DNA of 64,000 bases from Nitzschia sp. pyKryTriq1 (GCA_956465555.1 OY101129.1:806001-870000), one strand, 5' to 3'; positions 19,138 to 30,134 are shown, counted from the first letter of the stretch. The notes: a model not told the origin generated them from the sequence alone. A program made the numbers and translations.

Positions 19138-22100
19138 TTAGACTGGCACGGAGCCAACGTTTTCAGTCTGCAAGTTGCTCCTACGTCTTCCAACTTTGCC
19201 CTCTTTCACTCTGCGCCTGATTTCTTCGAATCTTTCTTCCTTGAACAGCTCGTGACACCTCTGTTCTTCATGGATTTGCTTCTCGAGAGACTCCAACTGT
19301 CTTTGAATTTGATCGGCGGTGCTATATTTTCTCGTTTTGGTCGCCTTGTCTAATTGCATCTGCAGTGTGCAAACTTCCATCGTGAGTTGTTCAATCGTCT
19401 TCAAATACTGTCGAAGTCCCTGCAGTTCCTCAATCGAATCTCTGATGTCACGGGCTCGCATAAAGTGTCTCTTCCGTAAGGCAGCGGCCTCTTCTGCTAA
19501 CTTCCTCTTGATCTGATCCTCCAATGCTACCCTCGTTTCTACTTGGGGACATGGACGTTTTGAAATGCGGACTAAATCCAGCAATTCCGTCTCGGACATT
19601 TGCGCCGCTGCCTGCTCAATTTCTGATGGCAGGCCACGACCAATTTTCTCGAATATCACTGTATTCCGTTTTGATGGGTACCGTCCTTCCTTTGACGATC
19701 TTCTTGGCGCAAGGGTTTTCGCTAAGTCCGGGCCGGGGAAGCGTTCAGAGTGGACCAGTCTCGAAAAGAGGATAGCCGAAGACTCGTGATTCAGCGGACC
19801 CACCTCGATGACACGTGAGGACAACTTGACCTTTAAGGCTCTATTTCCAATAAGAATTATCTTCGCAGGCAGCGCCTGTAAAAGATTTCCGAGAAAAAAT
19901 TCTAGATTTTTGACTGCCTGTTGTGACCCAAAACACCGAACATCGAAAACTAAAAGCACCCGCTTTCCATCAAGGGCTTCAAACAGATGTACGATGACAT
20001 CTCTGTAGGCAGGCCGCTCCAAGATTGATATTTTCCCGTCCGCAATCAAAGACGTACAGTAGTTCAGTAATTTTGCGGTTTCGTCGCCGTCGCCTTTGAC
20101 AGCATTGGGTAACCACACCGCACCATCCATCATAAACGATGTGGTGCGTTGAAGGATGTACTTGGACACAGCTGCAACAAGAGTCGACTTTCCAGTGCCT
20201 AGTCCGCCGATCACTTGCACCAGATCAGCGCTTCGTAGTGCCTCTAGGATTCGGTACATATCAGCTTCGCGACCAAGAAAGTTGATTGGCACGCGTTTCA
20301 ATATTCGTGGCTCGTAGGTGTGTCGGACAACGTCCTCCGATCGAGTACGGTGGTCTGCGAATGAAATTACAACATCGTGGTATGAATCGTCGTCGCATTT
20401 TGGTAAGAGAAGGAATTTATCGGATTCGATCCGAGCATTGGTGACAAGAGGGGACAAGCTACATAACGACACGAGTGAGACAATTTTTGCAATCACAACA
20501 AGAAATCGGACGATCCAATCCAGCAATGGGTGACTTACCGCACCGACTCTTTAGCCATCATGAACGCTTGTTTCAAAGTCTTTTTACATGCCAATGCGCG
20601 ATAGAAACATCTTGCAAACTCAGCACAAGCTTCGTCCCTAAATGCTGAATCCTGTTTCGCGCAAACAACGTGTCTCACGCCGGCCTCAAGGAATGCTTCA
20701 CCAGCCGGGAGGGAATGACAGGCCGAAACGAATACAAGATCGAGGCTGGTGCCTCCAGCTTCAATAAATCCCTTCAAATCCTCCACAAACAATGGCTGCA
20801 TGTCTCCGAAGCCATTCTCCAAAGCAAGCCACTTCGGATGGCCATGACATGACAAATGCAGAAGCCTCCGTCCACCTTGGGCGAAGAACGCACTTAGTCG
20901 ATCAGTTGTCGCGATCTCGTGTTCAATTTCAATGAGAGTCCCCATTGTTTCTGCATCCTTTAGTGCTTGTTTAAGAACGCGTGATTCGTATTCGAAGTCC
21001 AAAATTGGAAAAAGGTGACGTCCATTGGTATTACGATCAAAGTATGATAGTGGTGCTGCTTGAAAGAGTGTCAGACGGTAAGTCGGATCGGAGTACGGGG
21101 GCGCCCTCAGCGTAGAAGCCTTGAGCTCGTATCTCGCATTTTGATCCGAATATGTTTCCTCTCCTTCTCGTTCCAGCTCTCTTTCGAGAAAATTCTGTTT
21201 GGTCTGCCTTTCGTCATCAAATGAAGTTCTCTGGCTTCCCGTCAAATCACGGAGTACAATATCTAATTCGGTAATTCTCTGTTGAAGTTCTTGCGTCGTG
21301 GGCATTGAATCACGAAGTGCGACAAGCTTCACCAGCCGTCTTTTCTGGCGGCTTCTTTCGAAAGTACTACGATCGTCTACCGCGGACAAAAACAATTTAC
21401 ATTTCTCGATCTCTTTTTCCAGATCGTATCGAGTTGATTGCGTGTTGGACTTTCGAATTGGCTTTTTCCAGTCAGTTTCTTGGGAGCTATCGAGGGAAAC
21501 CTCAATACCTAATTCCGTCGCTTCGAACATCGAAGAGCATTCTTCACTGGTTGCAGCTATCGCTAATGAATTCCCTCTTGTAATGGGCCAAGCGACTGTT
21601 TCAAAGCCAACTTGCTCACTTCCACTTGCATTCAGGCACACAACATCTTCGTCGGATCCTTCCAAAAGCCGCTGATGTTGGCTGGGAGAGGCCAAATCTA
21701 GAGCCTCAACTGCATTGCGAAAGCTGGCAGAACGGACCAAACCAGTGGAGATGGATGTCGCAACGTTTATGTTGAGACTCGGGAGTGGCAATAATGAAGC
21801 AAGGCTCAAAGTTCCTTCTTCCGGCACATGCTGAGACTCGTCGCTGTCAACGGAACTATCCTCCACATCATCACCAGCCTCAGAGAGAGCAGACCCAATG
21901 GTTGAATCGTCAGTCTCAAATTTTCTTTCTAGAGACTGAGCATCTTCCGATTCTTCTTTCAGAATAGAAGCAGGCCTTGCCGATTCGCAGCCATTGATAT
22001 CGGCGCAAAATGTAGTATCAGATTTTGAGGAATCGGAGTTGCTCTTCTTGGAACGCATTTGTGAGAGTGAATCAATAGATATGGGGACGCCAAACGTCGC

Positions 22101-22613
22101 GCCCATGTTCAAACTGAAAACTTGGGGATTCTGACCGTGTGCTTCTTCCTCATCAGAATACAAAGATCCCGAGGTATTGGAGATGGTGGACGATGACATC
22201 ATGTCTGAGATTTTGCCGCTTCCTGGCCTTGATTTGGTTTTGAATGGAGAGGATGGATGTGAAGGAATCTGAGAGCTGTCCGAGCTTCTACAGCTGAGGG
22301 GCGGTCGACTTGCAGTAGCAACTTGGTCGGTTGCTGACATTCTCCTTGACGGCTTCTCTCCTAGCGTCGTCTTGGCGTCGTCCAACGAGTAGCACGTAGG
22401 TTGGATGCAATAACCTTTGTAGACCAGATATGTGCCACTTGCCTCGTCCTCTACCGTGATTGGTTGCCAACGGCCTCGTAGTTTCTTCAGAAACCGCCCA
22501 GCCTTGCGATGCGTCTGCGTCTGACCACACAGTCGGCACAACCCTCGTGCTCGAGCGTATTCATCCAGCTGCTTCCCCGGGGCCATGGCGATTCCATTGG
22601 CGATAATGTTCAT
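19138..22613 (-). CDS. CHAT protease / NB-ARC STAND ATPase / UVR-like coiled-coil protein (2 exons)
   Basis: Exons 22613-20539 and 20458-19138 (intron 20459-20538, 80 nt, GTAAGT...TGTAG) give 1131 aa; a later ATG at 22586 is an alternative start. Order of parts: Cys-rich N-terminus with CRLCG (Cys26/29) and YCIQPTC (Cys69/74), a probable zinc knuckle; long acidic Ser-rich linker; coiled-coil region (~400-480); CHAT caspase-like domain (~500-690) with the dyad His590 (SCHGH) and Cys632 (SACHS); NB-ARC-type ATPase with FLGREADM, P-loop GGLGTGKST (776-784), Walker B RVLLVFD (~858-864), ILIGNRALKV sensor strand and GLPSEIEQAA (GxP-like); then a charged helical tail with two UVR-like units (RARDIRDSIEEL). 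CHAT domains are proteases known from gasdermin- and caspase-like bacterial defence; NB-ARC proteins are ATP-driven switches. A ligand-gated protease for defence or cell death is inferred. No LRR or WD sensor is present. Confidence 0.82.
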
Positions 22614-23381
22614 GGTACAACAAACAATCCAGCAAAGCAATTCCTATAAAATCATCGCCAGAGAATCAGGTCGGAGGCAAAAATAGAGGGGTGCGATGGC
22701 CCTGCTATACTCGTTGAGGCTTCGTTTGGTTCAAGTCGTTTTGGTTTTTATGGACCAAGAACCAAGACCATACCGGTACTGCTTCTACCGGTACTTCTAC
22801 CGGTACTGTACACGTAGTTAGAAGTTTCAACAAGAAAAATCTTGTTTCTATTCTTTCCCGCCATCATCCAGCAATACTAAAGATATTCAACGCTGTATAT
22901 TTTTATTTAAACCTGAACGGAGAAAGTGAGGACTACTTCGACCGCATCGACTGAACAACTAATGTACATACGTGTCTCAAGACGTTGGTTGTGTAGCTAA
23001 ATCGTTTAGCAGACTAGTACACCCGTAGATCGCAACGATTGTCCACACCGATGGTGTGGCTTCCAATGGTCTAGGTAAATTAGATATTCATATTGATATT
23101 GATAGTTTAGCAGACTACAGTACTGTACCTTGACGGTCGAGATGGAATCTCTCTTACGCCGGAGCGACAGTCAGAAGTAGTCTACAGTACTTTTTACTTG
23201 TACGTAGGTACAATATCTTGTAAAGCAGCGAAACAGTAATTTGACAAGAACTACCTTGAGAGAAGAAACTCTTTACGACTACTGATGGCAAAGGACGGTC
23301 GGTCCGTCGAAAATTTTCTATTCACAGTTTAAAATGCACTCCTACTAGGAGCCTACCGGTAGGAGCAAGGTGGGGGAAAAT
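22614..23381. other. Promoter region of the CHAT-NB-ARC gene
   Basis: Three TACCGGTAC copies stand at 22771, 22786 and 22798, about 160-185 bp before the start codon. A diverged repeat (ACCTTGACGGTCGAGA...CGCCGGAGCGA, 23137-23166; GTAAAGCAGCGAAA, 23220-23233) matches elements at 18832-18925 on the other side of the gene. No gene seen. Confidence 0.5.
22771..22806. repeat. Triple TACCGGTAC palindrome cluster
   Basis: Three 9-bp copies spaced 15 and 12 bp apart, upstream of the CHAT-NB-ARC gene. The palindromic core ACCGGT is very common in intergenic DNA of this window. Confidence 0.85.
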
Positions 23382-24375
23382 TTAAGCATGCTCCTCACTC
23401 GACGACGCGTCGTCCTTTGTGGCAAAGGCGTACCGATCCAAAATGAAATTTTCAATGTCATCCACTGCTGTTCCATGCCGAACCGACGCAAATACGGTCG
23501 GTCCAATCATACCTGGGTCGGTCGGAGAAGATCGCATTCGGTCGGCATCCCGACGCATCACGCCAAGATCAGCCCCTACAGCCTCCGCCAAATCGATCTT
23601 ATTGATGATCAATAGATCTGATTGAGTAATCCCGGGACCACCTTTTCGCGGAACTTTATCTCCCCCCGCCACGTCGATGACATATAAGGTCAGATCCGCC
23701 AGTTCCCTAGAAAAGTTGGCCGCCAAGTTGTCTCCACCCGATTCACACAAGATCATTGCGGCTGCGGCGTCACCGCTCTCATTATTTTTAGATTTCATCG
23801 TCAGCACCCGAGTCAAGTCTTCACAGGCCGTCAAGTTGGCGCTCACGTCTTCCCGAATGGCAGCATGGGGACATCCTCCCGTTTCGACCGCCCGAATCAA
23901 TTCTGCCGGCAAAGCTTCATTTCTGGTCAAGAATTGGGCATCTTCTTGTGTAAAAATGTCGTTTGTCACGACACCGACTGAAACAAGAAGAAAAGACATT
24001 GCGATAGTGATGGTGAGCATCGTGAGCACGCATGTACGCACAGTCCACTACAAGTGCAAGGCCCTGGTGCTTCCTTCGTTTCGACTTACGCGGTACTTTT
24101 TCCGCCAGGCGTTTGGTCAACGCCAACACCAAGGCCGTCTTGCCAGAGCCCACCGGACCACCTATGCCCACGGTGAATCCTCGTTGTTTCCAATCGTGTC
24201 GATGATATGTAGTGTCTGAATTATTATTATTTCCAACCCCATGAAAATGCCCTGGACTGGCATAGGAATAGTGCGATCGCGTGCTGAGGATCGTCGACGC
24301 TGCTGCGCAAGGGCGGGAGGATCGAGGAGACAGCTTGGAAGCTGAGGAGACAGTGAAGTGGGTCCATTTCATCAT
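23382..24375 (-). CDS. ureG: Urease accessory GTPase UreG (2 exons)
   Basis: Exons 24375-24090 and 23977-23382 (intron 23978-24089, 112 nt, GTAAGT...TTTCAG) give 293 aa; splicing joins RLAEKVP to [17 protein letters not shown] exactly as in UreG. The start is the first of two adjacent ATGs at 24375; upstream in-frame codons look like leader. Motifs: P-loop [13 protein letters not shown], the nickel-binding [35 protein letters not shown] and guanine-specificity NKID. UreG hydrolyses GTP while delivering nickel to apo-urease with UreF and UreD. The N-terminal ~70 residues are extra: Ser-rich, then His/Asn-rich ([16 protein letters not shown]), reminiscent of the metal-binding arm of plant UreG. 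The urease gene itself lies at 38253-41140. Confidence 0.93.
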
Positions 24376-25602
24376 GATTGTAGAGCACAGGTACTCCGAC
24401 TTCTGTTGGGAATGCCAGAAAGAGTAAGGGTAAGAGTGACGCGATGGTATGAACGTCTGGATCTTTGTAATACCAACGTCGATTGAAGGAAGAAACAAGG
24501 AAGAAAAGGACGAGACGATGATGCGCAGGAGGTACGGAGTACGAAGAGATGGAGAAGAAGAAAAAGATGCGCAAGATCCTACTTGTACCGGTACCTGGTT
24601 CACGTACATACAGTAATAACACAAACCTGCTGGCTCATTTTCTCAATTATTATTTATGCGCTTACCCGCCCGCCTGATGATGAAAGCGTGCTTGCTCGGT
24701 CAGAACGAGCGACGGCCGGCGTTCGCCTTGATTCCATGCATGATTTATGCCAAACCAGCAGGGTATCTGTTGCGCGAGGAGATAAACACGAGTACCGGTA
24801 GTAATTTTAGATAGGCTGCTTGCGCCATAAAAGTATTATTTACGGCAACATACAGTAGTGTAGTTTCTCCGACGCGCGTCATGTAGTAGGGTAGTAGTAC
24901 CTCCTCGAGGAGTGCATAATGCTGTATTGGTGGGTACAGTACTGGTACCATCCTCTCTGAGGAAGTCCATCCACTTTGAGGTGCTGGTAGTTGGCGCCAT
25001 TGATAAAAATCGTTTTTAAAATTCTGCTGCTAGTAACTCTAGAGTAACTCGAAGAGGAGGATCATGTTTTCGTCGTCTCGATGAGATTTCAAATCTCATC
25101 GAAGTTGTGCGATCTCATCATCGTCGGATTGGTTTTGTTGTGTTCGTGTGCACAAACAATCACAAAAAATGCACAAACTCACCTCAAACTTCCAACTACT
25201 GTATTATATTTACAACACTCATTGGTTGTGACTGAGCTCTCATCTGCTTCAGAGGCTCCAGATGTGTCAACAACACCTGGCACTTGCTGGGCACTAGAGG
25301 AATTTTCGTTTTCCATTGCAGCTACTGCTGCAGAAGGAATTGAACAGCCAAACTTGGACAATGAATCAACAAGAGGTGGAGGTCGATGTTGATGCAGTTG
25401 AATGGTCGAGAAAGACCATGTGGAGCCCAAGAAAGAGGCACGAGAGTGAGTCTAAGAGATAGATTGATATGACCTGCCGTGACTGGCGACGAGCGAGCGA
25501 GCGATGCGACGGACGGACTCTACTAAAATTCGCGCGCGATGTGCGCGGGAGATGAGGAGATGACGCGGGAACGATCGTGGTAACGGGGCAGACAGACGTA
25601 GT
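24376..25602. other. Intergenic region left of the TIR element
   Basis: Includes the UreG leader, ACCGGTA palindromes near 24590 and 24793, and a 25-bp perfect inverted repeat at 25078-25102. Short open frames at 25081-25430 on both strands lack recognisable domains and are not called. Confidence 0.4.
25078..25102. repeat. 25-bp perfect inverted repeat
   Basis: TCGATGAGATTT - C - AAATCTCATCGA: two 12-bp arms around a single base. Confidence 0.9.
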
Positions 25603-25632
25603 GGATTAATCCGACTACATCCAAATCCATGG

Positions 25633-25814
25633 AACAAACCCTCAACTCTCTCGGACACTGTAGACCGATGGTATAGTACTGTTAGTGAAATAATTCGTTG
25701 GCCTATGCCCCTGATCGATTCCGATTTGCGTAGCAGGATCGTCCTCTCTCGGGGATACCCTTGGGTACATCTCCTTGCCTCGTCCTTGTCAAGGTGTGAA
25801 GGGATGGCGGGCGG
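25633..25814. repeat. Direct repeat A, copy 1
   Basis: Identical to 25990-26171 as far as read by eye. Confidence 0.9.
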
Positions 25815-25816
25815 GT

Positions 25817-25977
25817 TTTTAAAGCTAATTAATCTAGAATTCCGAAGTTGGGATTTGCGATACCGAGGTTGACTCGATGATCTTATGAGGTTCATCGGTC
25901 GTCTCTCTTGGTATCGGTTTCGGGTTTGGGTGTTCGTTCGACTTCTTGTCTGTCCTTCGTTCGTTGGGGGTGGCCAT
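25817..25977. repeat. Direct repeat B, copy 1
   Basis: Identical to 26730-26890. Here B directly abuts A (short derivative). Confidence 0.9.
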
Positions 25978-25989
25978 GGCGCAGGCGCC

Positions 25990-26171
25990 AACAAACCCTC
26001 AACTCTCTCGGACACTGTAGACCGATGGTATAGTACTGTTAGTGAAATAATTCGTTGGCCTATGCCCCTGATCGATTCCGATTTGCGTAGCAGGATCGTC
26101 CTCTCTCGGGGATACCCTTGGGTACATCTCCTTGCCTCGTCCTTGTCAAGGTGTGAAGGGATGGCGGGCGG
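25990..26171. repeat. Direct repeat A, copy 2
   Basis: Matches 25633-25814; here A and B (copy 2) are separated by 558 bp of unique sequence. Confidence 0.9.
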
Positions 26172-26729
26172 CCATTGAACTAGAAATCCAGCCTCATCTC
26201 GTCGCCTTGGTTGTTCGCGTCGGTTCCTGAAAGGTCGACCATGTCCTCAGCGAGGTTGCTTGTGAGTTCGATGATCTGGGGTCTGATGTACGCCATGAAT
26301 GCGTTGGATCTCCACCGCCCCAAAATCATGATCTTCATTTCTGAGTAGTTCCGTTGGCTAAGTGCTAGGTGGTGCGGTTCGATGTGTTATTTGAGGTGCT
26401 GTTTGGTGTGGTGTTGCTGGAGCGGTTCGATGTGCAGTTTGAGGTGCAGTTTGAGGTGCAGGTTGTGGTGCATTTGGGGGTGTGGTGGTCGACGGTGAAG
26501 TCGGTGCAGTTGGTATGGTGGGCGACGGTGAAGTCGGTGCATTTGGTCGTCGCGCATTTATCTGGTCAGCTTCATCGTTTCGGTTGTTGTGTTGTTCGTC
26601 GGTTCGAGATTGTCGAGTGGCCCTTCCGATTTCGCCTTCGCCCATGATCCTTCCTGTTGGATCCGCTCCTGGAGGAAATCCTTCCACTTCGGGTTACTAG
26701 GTTGCGCCATTGAATGGTTTGAAAGTTGC

Positions 26730-26890
26730 TTTTAAAGCTAATTAATCTAGAATTCCGAAGTTGGGATTTGCGATACCGAGGTTGACTCGATGATCTTATG
26801 AGGTTCATCGGTCGTCTCTCTTGGTATCGGTTTCGGGTTTGGGTGTTCGTTCGACTTCTTGTCTGTCCTTCGTTCGTTGGGGGTGGCCAT
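26730..26890. repeat. Direct repeat B, copy 2
   Basis: Matches 25817-25977. Confidence 0.9.
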
Positions 26891-26932
26891 TTCGAAGGCA
26901 AGATGGATTTGGATTAATCCATGGATTAATCC

Positions 26933-27301
26933 ATGAAAAAATCCATGGAGTCAATCCCTACCCATACCGGTATACTAGATCGAATACGAAGTAGTACTGT
27001 ACAGGTGCGAGTGTTTTTGAGATGGATCCTCTGCTTGTGCCATCTACCACACTTCGAACTCCAACGACATCTAATTTCTACTCAATACGCAGAGATACAA
27101 AAGTACAACATATCAGTAGCCTACTAAAGAGTTCTCTGCGCTCCTTTTTTACTACTTATTCTTCACCATGAGCGTCCCTGATTTCAAAAATGATCAATCG
27201 CGTGCTCTAAACGGTGAAATAATGTCGGCTTGTGTAGGTCTTTCTTTGCCCCCGGGGGTACTGTACCCCCGTCGAGCTCAAAGAGCTACTACTAGCCGGA
27301 T
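26933..27301. other. Intergenic, 3' side of the armadillo gene
   Basis: Contains a 19-bp hairpin sequence at 27253-27271, 30-50 bp downstream of the armadillo stop codon. No gene seen. Confidence 0.5.
27253..27271. repeat. CGGGGGTAC-T-GTACCCCCG inverted repeat
   Basis: Perfect 9-bp arms around one base. Located in the probable 3' UTR of the minus-strand armadillo gene, so a role in transcript end formation is possible but unproven. Confidence 0.6.
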
Positions 27302-29489
27302 CTACATAGCCACGAGTAGACTCATGAGAAGTGGTTTCGCCAGAAAGGCATGCTCTGTCTTCGTCCCCGCGTCCTCCAGCTTTGCCTCCCGCTCTGTAGC
27401 CTTTGCTACAGCAACAAGAAGACCATCATGCCGCGCCATGTACGCTCGGTTGGAAAACTCAGTGGCGAGTCGCTCAATCGCACGAATAGCAGAGTCCCGG
27501 ATTTCTTCTGTTTTGGGCCCATCCATCGAGGCACCTTTGACTAAGGCTTCCAGAATCTTCCTGTTGCACATCGATTTCCTGTTGCCACTTTCATTAGTTA
27601 AATGCATTAGGGCGCGCATAGCATTATCCTTATCTTTGACATCAGATCCAGGGCTGATGCAAATGTCGGCAAGAGTATCCAGAATCCCAGGGTGGCGGGC
27701 CATTCTCTCGCGGTTCTCGGGATCTCGGGCCTTCACTCGCAAAACTGCAGAAACACTGTTCGACACCGGACTCAAGGAAGCAACTACTAAAGCATCCAAC
27801 AGAGATTCGTGACTGGACATTTTGATGGAGATACTTGCCGCGAGTTTTGTTAGAGCCATTGCAGCTCGAATTTGGACCTCCTTGTTTATATCTTTCGTCG
27901 AAACTACTGCAAGTGTGTCGAGCAACCCCTTGTGACTCCCCATCACCTCCGCAGTCTCGTCACAGGCAAGATTCGTTAGAGCCCCTGCCGCTCGTCGTCT
28001 TGCCTTATCATTCGCATCGTCGCTCAAGGCTTTTCTCAGGGCCTCCAATACAATGCCCTCACGATAGCGGACCAGTCTTGTTCGATTTTCTTTCGTAAAA
28101 GCAAGATTTTGGATTGCGGTGATCGCAGATTCTCGCGCCGAGGCCACTTTTTCAACCAAGACTATCTTGACCAAGGTTCCAAGTAGCTTCTCATCTTTAG
28201 CCATCGGTACTTGATTCGCAGGAGCCGACGCCAAGTCCATCAACGCAAGTCCAGCATATTCTCGTGCCAAATCCGATTGGTCTTGGTGGGCGACCCGCAA
28301 GATAACATCAAGAAGCCCCGGGTTTTCCAGAAGCCTTGCCTTGTTGTCATCGCAATTGATTAGATTCACAGCGATCCGCATGCGGACTACTCGGCATTCG
28401 GGAGTAAGGATTGAAGTGGCAACTCGTTTGACAGCATCCATAACACCCTTGTTTCGAGCGAGAGTCGTCCTGAGTTCAGGCACTCTCGAAATATGTAGCA
28501 AAATTTTACTTATGTTGAGAATGCTGATGTCTGTCAAAGACCACGAAGGAGTTAGTATTTGTGTTGTTGACGGCGCGCATCTGCCGAGTCTTGATCCTCG
28601 ATGAACGTACCAGCATGTTTCATGTGTCCGCTTTCCGCTCGTTCCATGATTCTCAGCAGGTTCGGTATCATCACCGAGCCACATTTTTCAAAAGCAACGT
28701 GTACGTATGTCATTTGCGCTCTAAATACCATCTCGGTGGCTGCACAAACCATTCTGATTTCATCTTCATTTTCCGTGGTGCTCAAAATCTTGGTCAACAC
28801 ATTGGCTGCTCCATTCTGTAGCTCAACGTTGTGTTTGGTGTCATCAGCATGGTCGAACTCAGCGCATGCGTTTGTTATGGCTACAATTCTCTTCTCATGG
28901 GCGCCCGTCTCGGATGCTCGATTGAGGTCTACGAGTAGTTCGATAGAAATTGACGTGAGAGATGACAGCATCAGAGCCGCTCAGAGTCGAAACAGCACGA
29001 GAGCTCACCTTCGATTACTTTTCTTGCCGTTTTTGTATGCCTTAGGGATGTTTCGCTGGATCTTCGACTGACGGGAGAATCGTCACGAACGTGTTTGCCT
29101 TTTGGAACGGGGCGCCCAGAAGTACCGGTACTGCTCACGTCGCGGAGTTCTTTGGTGTATTTCAGAGATGGCGCTGAGGCCACTGAATCGGTATCGGAAC
29201 CAAGGTGAAACCGAGGGCTCATTCTCCCATGACTATATTGAACGTGATGTTGGGGGTTCGTGCTCTGCACCTGCAAGCTTGGATGGCGAGATAAGCTAGA
29301 TGAACGTCGTTTTCCGACCGAAGAGCTGCCAAACGATGGTCTTCTTCCATGACGGATCGGCGTGTGATGGAGAGATGGCTTTGCGCCGCTGCTTCTGTCG
29401 TAGTTGGGAACTACCGGTCTAACCGGGTGTGATTTTGCAGCCGACTGTGGTCGTCGAGACTGCGGTTGTGCCATTGTATTCGGATACAT
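27302..29489 (-). CDS. Armadillo-repeat protein (3 exons)
   Basis: Exons 29489-29009, 28928-28611 and 28530-27302 give 675 aa. Both introns are 80 nt; the first (GTGAGC...CGTAG) joins ARKVIE to DLNRASETG, the second has GTACGT, a perfect TACTAAC branch point and TTTGACAG. Residues 1-160 are disordered, basic and Ser/Pro-rich (SRRPQSAAKSHP, RRPSFGSS). The remainder is a run of ~42-residue armadillo-type helical repeats: EIRMVCAATEMVFRAQ, NPGLLDVILRVAHQ, ARESAITAIQNLAFTKENR, ARRRAAGALTNLACDE, RHPGILDTLADIC, IRDSAIRAIERLATE. Such superhelices bind protein partners; no catalytic domain is present. An alternative start is the ATG at 29474. Partner and pathway are unknown. Confidence 0.85.
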
Positions 29490-30134
29490 CTCGTGATTTT
29501 TATGACGACTCCTCTGGGTTCTCTTATTGTCTCTCTACTAGAAATACCAGTGCATCATCAATCGAAAGTGATACGAGTACAACATAGAACTGTAACATCG
29601 TTTCATCAGGTGATTCTTTCTTGGGTGTCGATTGGGATTGCCCGGGCTCTCTAAATAAAAAAATATTGAGACGTTCGAAACAAGAAGACGTTGGAGGGCT
29701 TAAATTTTTAGATATGAAATATATTGCTACACGTATATACACTTTATATCAGAATGGGAAAATTCCAAGAGCGCCGGTCGAGCACCTCTTGATCTCACAT
29801 ACTTGGATTTCGTGTGAGAACATCGCTGGTTGATTCGTGTTGCATTCGTGCACCTCTCACTTATTGTCTTTCGGCGACAATAGTAGTCAATAGGCTCAAT
29901 GGCACCATTCAAGTCGTCTACTTGGACTTTTACCAGAGCAAGTAGAAAGCAAGAAGCCTCATGGCAATTACTTCCGGCGACTGGCATCCTAACGGTAAAG
30001 TTTGACAAGAATGTTCTTCGCCGAACAGAACACCAAACGCTTCACTCATCTAATTGATGAACAGGCCTACAAATGTCTACAAAACATTGTTTCGAGCGAG
30101 ATCAAATCAACTTCTGTCGTGCGTTTCGTCTACT
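29490..30134. other. Intergenic between armadillo gene and TARBP1-like gene
   Basis: Upstream of the armadillo start and downstream of the methyltransferase stop, both minus strand. Only short unconvincing frames; nothing else seen. Confidence 0.45.

Larger units (their letters stand above)
25603..26932. mobile_element. Decayed TIR-flanked element containing nested direct repeats
   Basis: Left end GGATTAATCC-(6)-ATCCAAATCCAT (25603-25630); right end, read inward on the minus strand, GGATTAATCC-(8)-ATCCAAATCCAT (26932-26903). These form imperfect terminal inverted repeats of about 28-30 bp. Inside are two pairs of direct repeats: A (25633-25814 = 25990-26171, 182 bp) and B (25817-25977 = 26730-26890, 161 bp). 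The minus strand is A/C-rich and holds short hydrophilic frames (from 26889: MATPNERRTDKKS; from 26700: MAQPSNPKWKDFLQERI), interrupted by stops. No transposase, reverse transcriptase or clear target-site duplication was found, so class is open: non-autonomous DNA transposon is the best fit. Confidence 0.6.

Noticed and set aside
19138-20526. Separate membrane protein starting MLDWIVRFLVVIAKIV
   Set aside because: The hydrophobic start is translated intron (20459-20538); splicing gives a continuous CHAT-NB-ARC protein.
23382-24041. UreG gene beginning at 24041 with a signal-like N-terminus
   Set aside because: The first residues are translated intron; the P-loop exon lies upstream (24375-24090).
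25603-26932. LTR retrotransposon reading of the direct repeats
   Set aside because: Repeats A and B are not terminal, lack TG...CA ends and primer-binding site, and no reverse transcriptase or integrase is present; inverted ends fit better.
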